This document shows positions 22,822 through 35,140 of a DNA stretch of 64,000 bases, piece after piece. Both the position numbers and the translations under genes were made by a program. The notes beneath the pieces were generated by a model that saw nothing but the letters and a program-made list of their open reading frames with translations, ran no database searches and was not told where the DNA came from. The DNA comes from Thinopyrum elongatum (lineage: Eukaryota; Streptophyta; Magnoliopsida; Poales; Poaceae), in NCBI GenBank assembly GCA_011799875.1, contig CM022302.1, positions 322,941,114 through 323,005,113 on the forward strand, in the 5' to 3' direction. Every line of letters begins with the position of its first letter. Within the stretch, counting starts at the first letter, position 1.

Positions 22822-24300
22822 CAAGAGTCAATGCAAAACAAACCCCGAAAGTCGACCTCAAACACATCGCTAGTCGCACAAGTATACAGAAGAGTCATTC
22901 TAATGTCAGGAATATCTTCAAATGTGTAATCCAACATTTCAACCACACCATCCTCACGGCAATGGTAAGAGTTGTAGCGTCGTAGCATAAAAATCCACAA
23001 TCATGCCTATTAACCACAAAAAACAAAGGATACATTAAAAATAAAAATACATGAACACGACAAAAATTGCCAAACTATGAATCACAGGAACAAAAAACAA
23101 CTAATAAATGTCATGAAAAGGGATACTCACGTGTTTTGCTGTTGTGGCACATGAACAAACTCGGTAGAGAAATCATCAACACGCACCGGAGAGAACGGTT
23201 TGGCCCTATCTACACTGGATTCCCTCTAGAGCTTCTTTATATTATCTATCATGGTCCTGAAAAAACTAACCACGTCATCCCAGGTTTCATCACGGAGCAA
23301 ATCCAGACACTCGAAATGATGACACTTCAAATTGAGAATAACCAAGCACCAATGCCCAACATGTTCACCAGGCTTCATGCTAGGCACAAATGGCGGTGGA
23401 TCAAAAGTAGGGAAAAGAAGCTAAAAAAACAAGTGCAGAAGAAAATGAATTCAAGAAATGTAAATGAAACTCATACTCAGCCTTCAAACAAATAATCAAG
23501 CGTGAAAAGGAAATCCATCACTCCTAGCAGATCACGAAAACATAAGTTCTAAATGAATAAGCACCTCAGTACAAAACATAAAGCAGGCTAGTTAAGTTTA
23601 TTAAGATTACCAAAATTGCAAGGAATATATCAGTTCAAATTCGTTACTACAATGTGTTCAACTTTAAATAAGAGCACACATTCTTTCATCAGTTCAGGGA
23701 AAAAAGGATTAACAAAAGGATGAGTCACAGACAAAATCATAATCATCAGCCCCTGATCTTGTGAACCACTGCCTCACATTGGCATCAATATTTCCATTAA
23801 GAATCTTTGTCTGTTGTACAAAACACCAAAAACCACTTAGAAAAATTGTCAAATAACTTATCAAACCTGATGCAGAACAGTAAAGAAAAACAAACCAAAA
23901 ATAAAACATAAAAAAGCAATGCTCACCGTCACCCATATGGGAACAATAATATTGTCAGCGCCTCGGTGCTTTTCACGCAGAGAAAATAGAACAACATCAG
24001 CAGCATCTGAGTTGAGCATGCCAGCAAGGATGAACGCAGAAGACACCTTACCAATGCTAGCATCACATTCATCATTTTGAAACAGTGGCTTATCACTGAG
24101 CAAAATAGAGGACGCGAGCAATCAAAACAAGTGACATGTCAAACAATAATCTGAACAGAGAAAGGAAAAAAAATAAAAAATGATACAGACACAATAAGGA
24201 CGATAAATCCCTCACTAACCATTTCCTACGGTCTGTGCGCAACTTCGTAACAGCGAAGAAAAACGAATCAACCTTGGCAACATTAGCACCATCTGCTAAC
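22822..24300 (-). other. Gene A, protease module 1 (complete H-D-Q-C set but broken frame)
   Basis: Exons encode GHWCLVILNL (catalytic His, about 23350), HFECLDLL (Asp, about 23300), HVPQQQN (oxyanion Gln, about 23140) and, after an intron, HDCGF (Cys, about 22995-23005) followed by EDIPDIRM. A TAG at 23230-23228 interrupts the exon between the Asp and Gln motifs. One base is missing in the T-run after HDCGF near 22990, so the following MLRRYN continues in another frame. All four catalytic residues are present, but the protein cannot be made whole. Confidence 0.75.
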
Positions 24301-27300
24301 ACAAAAAATAAAGGAACACACAAATAAGTTCAAAACTACATGGGAACACGGCCACCACACAATATATTAGAAGTACAAAAAAAAGGGGCACCAAACCCTA
24401 AGACAAATACTTGCCTGTACTTTCACGGTTTGACGATGGTAAGTCCTGTGACGACAGCAAGTTGAGTCCACTTTTAGTATTTGACGACAGAAAATCCTGC
24501 GATGACAGGAGCGCCTCCTGCGTCAAGGGGTCAGAAGAAATTGACAGAATTAAATCATCATCTTCGGATACCACCTCTTCCACGCTAGACACCTCGGCGT
24601 CTTCCAATGCATCACCATAGTCATGCCCTCCAGGTGGGAAATTTTTCGAAGGCAAATCCTCAGAATAAGAACCATTGTCATTCTCAACGCTACCAACACC
24701 AGAAGATTTGCCATAAGGTATGCTCGCACGACAAACATTGTCATTAGCAACCTTGCCACCCAAGTCGCAATAACTGCTATGTGGAACACCACCAGCATCA
24801 CCAGCACCGGTCACCTCACGCTCAACATGACGGAACTGAAAAAAGAAAAAGTTTAGACGCTAAATAAAATGAGCAACACTAACAACCAAAAAACCCACAA
24901 GAGGTGCACATAGGAACTTTTAAAACTACAAGAAACAGTAGGGAAAGCTACATAATAAAAATAATGCAAGCACATACAACAAACCTTTGTATCATCCGCA
25001 GCATCATCACCAACATTGCTGCTCCTCACATTCAAAGGAACATCACCGATGGGCGAATGAGTCTCATCACCATCAACAGGACCCTGAATGATAGTAAAAA
25101 AGGAAAAATTAACATGTAAGGAGGTTCCCATGAAAATTTAATAAACTTTCTAAATAGTAAAAAATAAAACTAACCTTGCTCTTATTAGGAGATAGATCAT
25201 TCACACCACCATCAACAGCACCAGCCTCAACACCATGAGTGGTCTCCTGCATCAAACATAATCAAAAAATAGATGAGCAAGTTCAACTATAGTACTAACA
25301 GCAAAACAACCTAGTAAAAATTCAAAGATAAAAAACTGAATCACCTCAAGAACAGGAGACTCGAAACCGACATCATTCTTATGGCGGCCAGAAACATTAG
25401 CTTCGGTATCATCAGCAGTCCTCCCGGCAGCAGCCTCGTTCTGCTCCATCTACGTGATAACAACATCATCCTCTTCTTCATACCGCTTGCAGCGTGAGTT
25501 TTGCATAGTTCTGAAAAGCTTGGCAGTGTTCAACAGGCGCGCCGAGCTCTGAATAAGGTGAGAAGAACCATCATGCATACCGCTAATTAAATTTCCCTCC
25601 ATCTTGCATAGTCTGATGCTTCATCAGCATTAAATCCATGACCATCAGGAAGGATGCCATCAATACGGCTGAGACGATCATCTATAGTTGGGACCTTTTC
25701 CAGTTCAGAATGCACATTAATAAAAATATGCACGACACGCTCCAACGCAGAAATAGCTACATCAATACCAAAACCTGGCCTCTGGGAAGTACTAGCCATA
25801 CTAGGACCAGGGGGATATCACCAGCGCCCTCAACACGGCGACCATCTCTCAACTGATCCTGCGGTGATGCAATCCTAGGAAAATGAGACGGCATCTCTAG
25901 GACTAGCCGTTTATATGTCCAAAAAAATACAACTTCCTCTTGAGTTTTCCACTGGGAATGAGAAAAAAAAGGTAATTAATCAATGCAAGCAGCACAAAAA
26001 AATCACATAATTAACATATTCAAAGCATCCGTACTAACATGCTTCCACAATCAGTACCAAAATGGTTACACACACAAGTACTATGATGAAAACAAGAGCG
26101 TCATTTTAACAAAAAAAAGTAAGCTAGTACTGAACAACAAATTAAAAACTCACATGCTTCAAACTGACCAGACTAATCAGATAACTATGTATACTACACA
26201 TGTACGCCCAAGCAAAATAGATGCACTTACAAAAAATGAATAAAACACCTGGATAGAAACAAAAGCTCACCAGAAGCTTCCCAAACACCCATGTCCTTGG
26301 GTCTGCATTACCCTTTCTTATCAAATCTGCATCAGCAAAATCGGAGAGCTTGTCCTGGTTCATGAAACATATGAGGGGGACTCGCATGTCCATCTCCGGA
26401 GCCTTGCCACAGATGAGGCAGTAAAGATACATTAGTACAGTCCCTATAGCACAACCTGTGATTGCCTTCCCCAAGGTAACACTATTTTGGTACCTCACAA
26501 TAGCCCTTCTAAGCTCATCAACCACCAGCTGACAATAATCCATATTAGCCATGTCCTCGATGATGAGGTTGTCAAACATTGCTGCCTCCCTGGAAACCTG
26601 AGTGGCTGGACTATGCAACACGACTTTCATGAAGACAACAATGAAGAACACAAGAAGAGCCAGGTCATCTTTTTCAGGATCATTGGCAAGCATCCTGAGG
26701 TTATCCCTCAAATCTTTCGTCTTGATATCCTGGCTTCTGCTAATGCCAAGATCTGATCTTAACTTCATCAGAGCGTCATCGTATCCGTCCTCGGACGGCC
26801 TTGGTGCAGAACGACCACTACGAGGGAACCCAAACAACTGTTGTATGCAATCACTAGTGATGCAAAGCTTCTTATTCGCCTCACGCATGTCAAGAGTCAC
26901 GGTATTAGGATCTTTCTTTAGATACAAGACTCCCATAAGATTGCGCGAAATGTTAGACTTCACCTTACATTTCAAAGATAGAATCAAAACAAGCTGCATG
27001 AACTCTGGCCACATGGTGTTCCTTGAGAAAACGAGCACAAACATCTATCTCTTTCAGCGAACATCGCACAGTTACATTCAAACATTGTGAGTCACGTTCA
27101 TCCACAACAGCACTTTGCTTTTGTTCCTCTTCTATGCTTGACCGGACTCCTCATACTAACAGGCTGAAAAGGAAATCAAAGAAAGCATGATTTAGGTAAA
27201 TGAAAAGGTCCACGGGCGTAGATTGTCACGCTAACAAGTTCAACTAATAAACCAGCTACATTACAAATAGATATACAAGCCCAAAAATAAAAAGACCAAA

Positions 27301-28589
27301 AACACTAAAAAAATCACAAATGTGTCAAGCCTCACCTGGCCACCATGCCTACCAGACCACAACTCATACTTGCAAGTTCAACTAGTACATCACACACAAT
27401 ACAAACACATATATAAGGAAAGTTGAACTAGAAAAAGTTGAACCAAAATCATGTGACTACCAAAAAAAAGTTGAACTAAAATACTAATAAAAAGATATTA
27501 GAGATGAGAGAGCTTCCAGACATCATCAAATTCACTATGTATACTACTTCAGTCAAACTAGAACAAAGCAATATAACTTAATCACAACTACTGATAAAAC
27601 ATAGCAAAATCTCAAATGCCACACACACAAAAAACACATACCAGTGCATCTTCATCTTCAAAATTAACTTCAAGATCATGTCCTTCAAATGCAGGATCTT
27701 CAGCCTCAACACGAGAACGCTTCTTCACACCTTTGTTCACCTTTGCAGGAGGAACTTTGCGATTCTTATTTTCCTTCAAAGAAGAGCGCTCAGGAAGAGG
27801 AGACCAAGAAGACTTATTATATGCCAAAACTCGTGGACTCCGGTGAATAGGGGAGCCAACAACAGTGCTTGGACAAATCTTGACAACAACACCATCTGCA
27901 TCGGCTTTGCTATCACCAGCCTGGCAAGCAGCTTTCACACGTGGGCTACGCCTCGGTGTGCCATCACAATTCTGATCTATCAACTTCCTCTTCAAAACAG
28001 GTCTTTTCAACTTGACTGCATCACGAGGAAACACTTGAGTTAATGTAGTCTGCAACAAGTTCATCCTCGTAGGCATCTTAGTTTTATTAGCTCCAGGGTG
28101 ACCAGTACCACCAGCCTCGACAACACCTTCATCATGCCCAGCTTCTGCGCCATCATCAGTGCGTGGATGAACGCAAGAAGCCTTTTGACGCCGTTACAAC
28201 TCCTTTCTCTTAAGAAAATCACTCTTCTTCTTTCTTACTCTCTGATCCTCCAACTATAGTTGCAGACCATGGGAGAAAACAACGGCCAAAGCCCACCATC
28301 TCAGGGTAGTTACTAAACATAATATTAATAATTTAAAACAATAAAAAACAAGAACTGAACATAGTGTGCAAAAATAAATAAATATTAAAGACAATCAGTA
28401 CAATCAGTACTATAACAAAGGTACAAATAAATACCTTAGATAAATTATTCAAAATTAACTACAAAATTCTTATAAAAAATTAACAATAATTGCACAAAAA
28501 TAAAAACTAGAGCTACACTTTCTGTCACAAGTCACGTATCAAACGCGTTTACTGCTACTTGTTCATAATTTTAATAGTCCAACCTCACG

Positions 28590-29698
28590 CTTAAGCCGCG
28601 CTCGGCCTCGGCCTCGCGCTAATGCGGCACTGCACTTGCTTGACAGGCACAGTGCGGTTATTTTGTCAGCCCCCCCCCCCGAACAACCGCACCCCCACCC
28701 AAACACCCCTAAAATAGATAGTGGGGTCACGGATGTGACAGACTCGCCTCCGCATGCGACGCTGCGGCACGCCGCTTCGTCTCATGCTCCGGCTCGGCCT
28801 TGCCGGCGGCGGGAGACCTCCCCCACCCCTAACTCGGCCTGGTGCTAACGCGGCAGTGCGCTTGCTTGACAAGCGTAGTGCACTTGCTTGATAGGCGCAG
28901 TGCGGTTATTCTGTCCCCCCCCCAAACAAACGCACCCCCCACCCAAACACCCCTAAGATAGATAGTGGAGTCACGGATGTGATGGACTTGTCTCGGCATG
29001 CGGTGCCGCGGCACGCCATGTCGTCGACTGCTCCAGCTCGTTCCTGGGTCGGCCTCACCTGAGGTGGGGGAAGGGGGTCACGACCCCCTCCCCCACCCCC
29101 GGTGAGGCCGACCCGCTAACGCGGCTGTACGCTTGGTTGACAGGCGTAGTGAGCTCGCTTGACAAGCACAGTGCGGTTATTATGTCCTCCCCCCCACCCC
29201 GCCGAACAACCGCACCCCCCACCCAAACAACCCTAAGATAGATAGTGGGGTCACGGATGTGACGGACTCGCCTCCACATTCAACACCGCGTCGTCGCCTA
29301 CTACGGATCGTTCCTAACTCGGCCTCGCTGCTGACGCGGCCGTGCACTTGCTTGACACACGCAGTTGGGTTATTCTGTTCCCCCCCCCTCAAACAAGTGC
29401 ATCCCCCACCCAAACACCCCTGAGATAGTTAGTGGGGTCACGGATGTGACGGACTCGCCTCCGCAAGCGATGTCGTGGCATGCCGCGTCGTCGCCTGCTC
29501 CGGCTCGTTCCTGGCTCGGCCTCGCCGGGGGTGTCGCGACCCCCCTCCCCCACCCCCGGCTCAGCCTCACGCTAACGTGGCAGTGAGCTTGCTTGACAGG
29601 TGCAGTGCGCTTGCTTTACAGGTGCAGTGCGCTTGCTTGACAGGTGCAGTGCGCTTGCTTGATAGGCGCAGTGCGGTAATTCTGTCCCTGATGTAAAC
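28590..29698. repeat. GC-rich tandem array 1, left segment
   Basis: Five units, marked by GCAGTGCGGTTATTCTGTC at about 28650, 28897, 29169, 29363 and 29670. The basic unit is about 192-194 bp, with longer units carrying an extra GGGGTCACGACCCC-type palindromic insert. Each unit has a C homopolymer, CCCAAACACCCCTAAGATAG, GTCACGGATGTGACGGACTC and CTCCGGCTCGTTCCTGGCTC. Long open frames here are by-products of the repeat, not genes. Confidence 0.9.
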
Positions 29699-30628
29699 CG
29701 AACCTCGCTGGCGAGATCCGATCTGTTGTTGCGGCCTGATCTTTCATGACACTCCACCACCATCAGTACCAACCTCTCGCCCGTGCATGCGATGTACACG
29801 AAGTAGAGGGTTTGACCCTTGCGGCCCAGCACGAGAAAACCAATCTCGATGAAGGTACTCACGCGCAAAACAATTTCCACGAAGAGAAATCGCAACACGG
29901 AGGTTTTCTAAAGATCCCTCCAAAACTTGATACGGGTGTCTACACTGAAAAACACATCTGTCTATTTCATAAAAAAAACCTATATATACAATGACCGTAC
30001 TATGGCTATTTATACTAGCATAGCCGACTCGTATATGGTTTGTCCAACACGCTAACCAGACTCCTAATCCAAAGCGAAAACAAACTTGACCTACCAAAAC
30101 ATAACGACGGACTTGATTAAATCTTAGGAAACAAAAACGAAGACAACACTTGTTATCTGGTGTAAGTCATCTCTGGATCTGCTTCCAGGTGGCCCCCAGC
30201 CAATGGTCTTTAAGGAGAGGTAGCTCCACCTACTGCTAGTTCTAGATGATGCATGGCCGTACTTCTCCTTGCATGGTAGGAATATAAATAAGAATCCCGG
30301 CTGCACCTTTTTCCTTTCAAACCAATGAACTGAATATCTATCTTTCCAGCTAGAACCCCACATATACTCAGCTATACATACATCTTTGTTACTTGGATAT
30401 GCATGGCTCAATGGTTGGAAGTAGTGCTTACGTTGCTCCTTTTCCTTAAAAAACATATCAACATGTTCCTTATCTTTTGAAATTGAATGAAGAAATACTT
30501 CCACACATGTGACAACAGCTAATGCTTTGTCCGTCTCATCCTCTTCACTTAATTGAAAATAATTAGGAGTGTAAGTATTAGGTCTTTTTATTCCCTCGGC
30601 ATCATCAGCATCACCCATGCTTGTATCA
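29699..30628. mobile_element. 930-bp insertion inside a tandem-array unit
   Basis: The array unit is interrupted after ATTCTGTCCC and resumes with AGCCCC...GAACAACC. The insert begins TGATGTAAAC and ends with the reverse complement of TGATACAAGC, a weak inverted repeat. The flanks GTCCC and GCCCC could be a decayed 5-bp duplication. Inside is a minus-strand TATA-like AGTATAAATAGCC (about 30010) and an open minus-strand exon. Its class is unresolved; a solo LTR-like unit or a captured-gene element are possible. Confidence 0.45.
30124..30618 (-). CDS. Captured exon of unknown origin
   Basis: From ATG 30618 a frame of about 160 residues runs open to the stop at 30124, much longer than expected for AT-rich DNA. 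It includes FQLSEEDETDKALAVVTCVE and FFKEKEQRKHYFQPLS. The first 80 residues look like coding sequence (acidic, then Lys-rich). After about SNKDV the composition changes, and an intron may begin. No family was recognised. Confidence 0.35.
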   Translation of the reverse strand: MGDADDAEGIKRPNTYTPNYFQLSEEDETDKALAVVTCVEVFLHSISKDKEHVDMFFKEKEQRKHYFQPLSHAYPSNKDVCIAEYMWGSSWKDRYSVHWFERKKVQPGFLFIFLPCKEKYGHASSRTSSRWSYLSLKTIGWGPPGSRSRDDLHQITSVVFVFVS

Positions 30629-32140
30629 GCCCCCTCCCCCCCCCCGAACAACCCCACACCCATCAAAACACCCCTAAGATAGATAGTGGGGTCCCGGATG
30701 TTACAGACTCGCCTCCGCATGCGACGCCGAGCACGCCGCGTCGTTGCCTGCTCCAGCTCGTTCCTGGCTCGGTCTTGGGCTAACGTGGCAGTGCGCTTGC
30801 TTGATAGGCGCAGTGCGGTTATTCTGTTTCCCACCCCACCCCCCGAACAACCGCACCCCCACCGAGACACCCCTAAGATAGATAGTGGGGTCACGGATGT
30901 GATGGACTCGCCTCCGCATGCGATGCCGCGGGACGCCTCGTTGTCGCCTGCTCCGGCTCATTCCTAGCTCAACCTCGCCGATGGTGGGGGAGGGGGTAGT
31001 CACCCCCCCCACCCCAGGCTCAGCCTCGTGCTAACGCGGCAATGCGCTTGCTTGACATGCGCTATGCAGTTATTCTGTCCCCCCCACACACAACCGCACC
31101 CCCACCCAAACACCTCTAAGATAGATAGTGAGGTCACGGATGTGACGGACTCGCCTCCGCATGCGACGCCGCGGCACGCCGCGTCGTCTCCTGCTCCAGA
31201 TTGTTCCTGGCTCGGCCTCGCGCTAATGCAGCAGTACACTTGCTTGAGAGGCACAATGCAGTTATTTTGTCCCCCCCTGAACAATCGCACCCCCACCCAA
31301 ACACCCCTAAGATAGATAACGGGGTCACTGATGTGACAGACTCGCCTCCCCATGCGATGCCGCGGCATGCCGCTTCGTAGCATGCTCCGGCTCATTCCTG
31401 GCTCGGCCTCGCCGATCCCTCCCCCACCCCCGGCTCGGCATCGCGCTAATGTAACAGTGCGCTTGCTTGACATGCGCATTACAGTTATTATGTCCTCCCC
31501 CCTGAACAACCGTGCCCCCACCCAAACACCCCTAAGATAGATAGGGGGGTCACAGATGTGACAGACTCGCCTCCGCATGCGACGCCGCGGCATGCTGTGT
31601 CGTCTCCTGCTCCGGCTCATTCCTAGCTTGTCCTCGCGCTAATGAGGTAGTGCACTTGCTTGACAGGCGCAGTGCGGTTATTCTGTCCCCCTTGAAAACC
31701 GCACCCCCACCCAAACACCCCTAAGATAGATAGTCGGGTCACAGATGTGACGGACTCGCCTCCGCATGCGACGCCGTGCTACGCCGCATCGTCGCCTGCT
31801 CCGGCCCGTTCATGGCTGGTCCTCACCGAGGGTGCGGTGGGGGGGTCATGACCCCCTCTCCCACCCCCGGCTCGGCCTCTCACTAACGCGGCAGTGCGCT
31901 TGCTTGACAGGTGCAGTGCGGTTATTCTGTCTCCCCCCCCCCCGCCCCCGTGAACAACCACACCCTCCCACCCAAACACCCCTAAGATAGATAGTGGGGT
32001 CACGGATGTGACGGACTCGCCTCCACATGTGATGCCGCGGCACGCCACATCCTCCCCTGCTCAGGCTCATTCCTGACTCGGCCTCGCGCTAACGCGGCAG
32101 TGTGCTTGCTTGACAGGCGCAGTGCGGTTCATTTTCTACT
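30629..32140. repeat. GC-rich tandem array 1, right segment
   Basis: Six further complete units, with the GTTATTCTGTC marker at about 30818, 31069, 31262, 31485, 31677 and 31920, plus a partial unit at each end. Spacings are 251, 193, 223, 192 and 243 bp. Homopolymer C runs vary from 6 to 12, so length errors are likely in any assembly. Confidence 0.9.
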
Positions 32141-32548
32141 CCATCGCATCACGCAAAACATTAGATTAAAAAACATTAAATAAAAAAAGCTACGGCAGAA
32201 AAAAGAAGTCAGCCAAGAGGGGGGACTACAGTCTAGTTATATACAGAAATGCATTTCAGTTGAAAAAAAAACACGAAATGTTGTGCTATTCCGCAGGTTT
32301 TTCGCTGATAAAATAATATAAATAAAAAGAGACGGCTACAACAGCACTGATGCGTGCAGAACACACATTGAAGAACCAGATTTCACATAAAAAATGTTGT
32401 ACATAAATAAATCAAACGATACGCATGCCATAATTGTAGCCCTCATACAAATTATTTGCAAAAACATGATATACGTTAGACACTACACAATACACACCCT
32501 AAAACCTAGGTTTCGTCCATATCATTAACATGTTTGTGCCTAACACTG
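32141..32548. other. AT-rich spacer without features
   Basis: It lies between the tandem array and the stop codon of Ulp1-like gene B. No open frame, terminal repeat or tandem structure is visible. Confidence 0.5.
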
Positions 32549-32819
32549 TTACTGTGAGCGCGACTGCGATTGGTAAGAAATCGCAAGGCTATCGATGAGC
32601 TTGCGGAGCTCAGGCAGCATGTCTTCAAGACACAACATGTTGGAAGGATGGAAAATCATCTAGTAAAGGTACTCCGCCTTCCAATCTTCGACAGCAGGCT
32701 GAAAAAATTGAAAATGCAGAAGAATGATTAAAGGATGTGACGTAAAACAAAATTAAAATGTAAAAGGAAAAACACTACCAAGGAGGGAGAAACAGAAAAG
32801 TATTACATCTTGTTTAGCA

Positions 32820-34260
32820 ATTTTTTCGACCATACACGTGTCGTCATACTGCTGCGACATCCTCAGAACATAGAATCAAGATTCATTTGGCCCCTGTTCT
32901 GGCCTGACCGAAAAAAAGGGCTTCCCTTACAATTTAACCCAGTTAGGGTGCTTCTTTGAGTTATACAACTTTTCACCATAAACCGCATTCATCACTAGAT
33001 TCATTCTGGTCATCTGGCAAAAGGAAAAAGGTAGCCACATAAGCCAAAACACACCTTATAGATTAATAATAGAAACGTAAAACAAAAAACAAAGATGTTA
33101 TATTAATAAGTTATTTCTATTAAGACGATGAAACTATATGTTCTCCACATGTTCTGAATTGTCCCTCTTTCAATGCATGCGAGCTCATCTACAAAAAATG
33201 GCTTTATCACTCTTTTAACCACGTAGGTGGTTCGAGAAAAGGCATCTCAATGTCACATATATTGTAGTGCACTATTCTAACTAGTGAAGTGCTATGGGTA
33301 GTAACAACGAAGTCAGGATTGGGTTATCGCTCGTTTAACCAGGTTGGTGCTGCGAGAAGAATGTAGTTCTACAACACAGATACTTCAGTCCACTGTACTA
33401 GCAAGTGCAGTTATATGAGTGGTAATAATGTTGTCAGAATGGTCAAAACTTTGCCATACCAAGTTACTGCAGTCTGCATGGTACTCATACCTGCGCCACT
33501 TCGTCACTTCATCAGAATTGCAGTGTACCTCCCCGTATCATGGTATCAATGGTATCGCGTTGGCGGTTCATCGTGTATAGGGTGTAATGTTCGTCCTTAG
33601 AGCGCGGCATCAAAATCTATCGGGGGGAGATACATATGAGGAGGGACAACAAAAAATCAATGAAATTAATTCCACACATAGCAATAGGACCACTGCTAAA
33701 AATAACTACAAAGGAAATGCAACAAGGAAGAAGAAGAAGAAAATGATGGACACAATGACCTTACTAGTTTTGCGTCGAGCAGGTTATCATCACAAAAAAC
33801 TTGAACTGCTCAGCCGCATGTTCTAAGATAAATGGGTTATGCACAACCGGCACCAAAGGATATCCTTCTTCATTTTTCTTCACAGGGGTTTCCATTTGAA
33901 GAACATACTCCATAGAAAAAGAAAAAATGGGGACATGTAGAAAAAGATGCACGCACGCATGGACATAAAAAATTCAGTAATCAAGAAGAAACTACACAAA
34001 AGAAAGAAATGATTATAGCAGACACATTTACCGTGATGAATAAAGTTGTAAGTAGCACACGATTACCGGAATGATAAACTAAACTCAAGTCACGATCTTG
34101 CTTCCAGTACTTATTGAAAAAATCCATCACATACAAATCCATGAAAGCTCCTTTCCCAAATGTAAGAAACATATAGTCAACATTGGTTGATTCAATAGCA
34201 CTGAAAGAACTTTTGACCATGAAGAGCCAGCTTCTGGGGAAATGATATCACAAAAGACAC
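32820..34260 (-). other. Gene B, protease module 2 (nucleophile lost)
   Basis: FGKGAFMDLYVMDFFNKYW (about 34160-34100) starts the fold. YPLVPVVHNPF (about 33860) and EHYTLYTMNRQRDTID (His, about 33590) follow. The last part reads SVRPEQGPNES, then TGA (32878-32876), then FYVLRMSQQYD. By alignment with gene A (GPN, stop, CRHYAL), Ser takes the place of the catalytic Cys, and the Gly after it has become a stop codon. Another TAA lies at 32939-32937. Confidence 0.55.
33202..33440. repeat. Tandem duplication, ~120 bp x 2
   Basis: Two adjacent diverged copies: TTATCRCTCKTTTAACCA..., then GTGCAGT/GTGAAGTGCTATGRGT..., each ending GTCAGRA. They lie in an intron of gene B. Confidence 0.7.
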
Positions 34261-34878
34261 AAACACAGATGGGGTTAAAAATAAAGTTCAAAACAAAAAC
34301 TATACACACAAAATGATGAAGGACAGGCACATAGATCTCACTGTTTATATTTGGTCCTGAAATCTTGGCTAAGAACGAGATCATTTATTTGCCTCGCCTC
34401 ATAAAGATGTCTGAACCTAGAAGGCTTCAACTTCTCCATACAGCATCTAAGCTTAAAAAGCCTCTCTACTGCCCTTTGTTAGAAACTACAACAGCCTCAC
34501 CACCCGTGGGATATTGATCGTTGCACTCCTAGTCCTCCTACCACCGGGTGGCACAACCGGTGTCAAGAGATCATGATCATCATCAAGATGTAATACCTCA
34601 CGCGAAGAGCCAGGTGCAGCTTCCTTTCCACCAACAGCTCTAGATGCAACACCAGTGTTCACACCAACTCTAGCCATAGAACCAGTTTTATCAGGAGAGA
34701 TTTCAACAACACATTCATCCATAGCTGCTTCAGAAACCTGGGTCTCAAAAAGTGATGTACAGCCTCCATGAAGGCCTCCATCAAAACCTGAAAAAGAGAT
34801 GGGAGACAACACAGGAACACTCAGCTAACTTGTCCAGCGCCGACGAAATACCCAAGTAGAACAACAGAAAAGTCAAAC

Positions 34879-35070
34879 GCAGCTCACTAATGTACAGAAA
34901 TGCAGTTCACTTAAGAACAAAATTCAACTCACTCATCAAAAGCAGTGCAGCTCACTTATCCAAAACAATGCAGCTCACTTCTACAGAAACTGAAGCTCAC
35001 TTATCGAGAACCTGAAGCTCACTAACACAACAAATGCGAAGCTCGCCATTCTAAAAAAAACACAGTCCAC
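34879..35070. repeat. GCAGCTCACTTATG repeat cluster 2
   Basis: About nine copies of GCAGCTCACTTATG and variants (GAAGCTCACTTATC), at a spacing close to 22 bp, in the gene B intron between the module 1 Cys exon and the linker exon. It matches the cluster at 19062-19270. Confidence 0.7.
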
Positions 35071-35140
35071 TGGCACACTAAAAACTAATGCCTAAGAAAG
35101 GGAAGCAAGCAGTACAAAAAAAGGAGGGGAATCAGCCAGT

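Larger units (their letters stand above)
20763..28076 (-). pseudogene. Ulp1/C48-like gene A with two tandem protease modules, broken
   Basis: This multi-exon minus-strand gene starts at ATG 28076; the frame stays open upstream to a TAA near 28200, so the true start may be further out. Exon 1 (to 27642, GTATGT donor) is basic, with RRSPRVK and KKRSR nuclear-signal-like patches. Exon 2 (about 27150-26271) is the helical domain of plant Ulp1-family proteins (NLMGVLYLKKDPNTVTLDM, LFGFPRSG), with a frame change near 26965. Exon 3 (about 25860-25331) has a frame change near 25600 and TAG at 25450. Acidic linker exons follow (25240-24416). Two protease-like modules come next. The C-terminus (DWNTEYLYSILFNPSN...) stops at 20763. 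SUMO/ubiquitin-like deconjugation is the known role of the family; many plant copies are spread by transposons. Exon limits are by eye. Confidence 0.75.

Noticed and set aside
28636..32070. Repeated open frames such as those with RRVCHIRDPTIYLRGV
   Set aside because: They recur once per array unit on both strands and are by-products of the tandem repeat.
28590..32140. CRISPR-like array
   Set aside because: Units are about 192 bp, adjacent and without unique spacers, and the genome is a plant.
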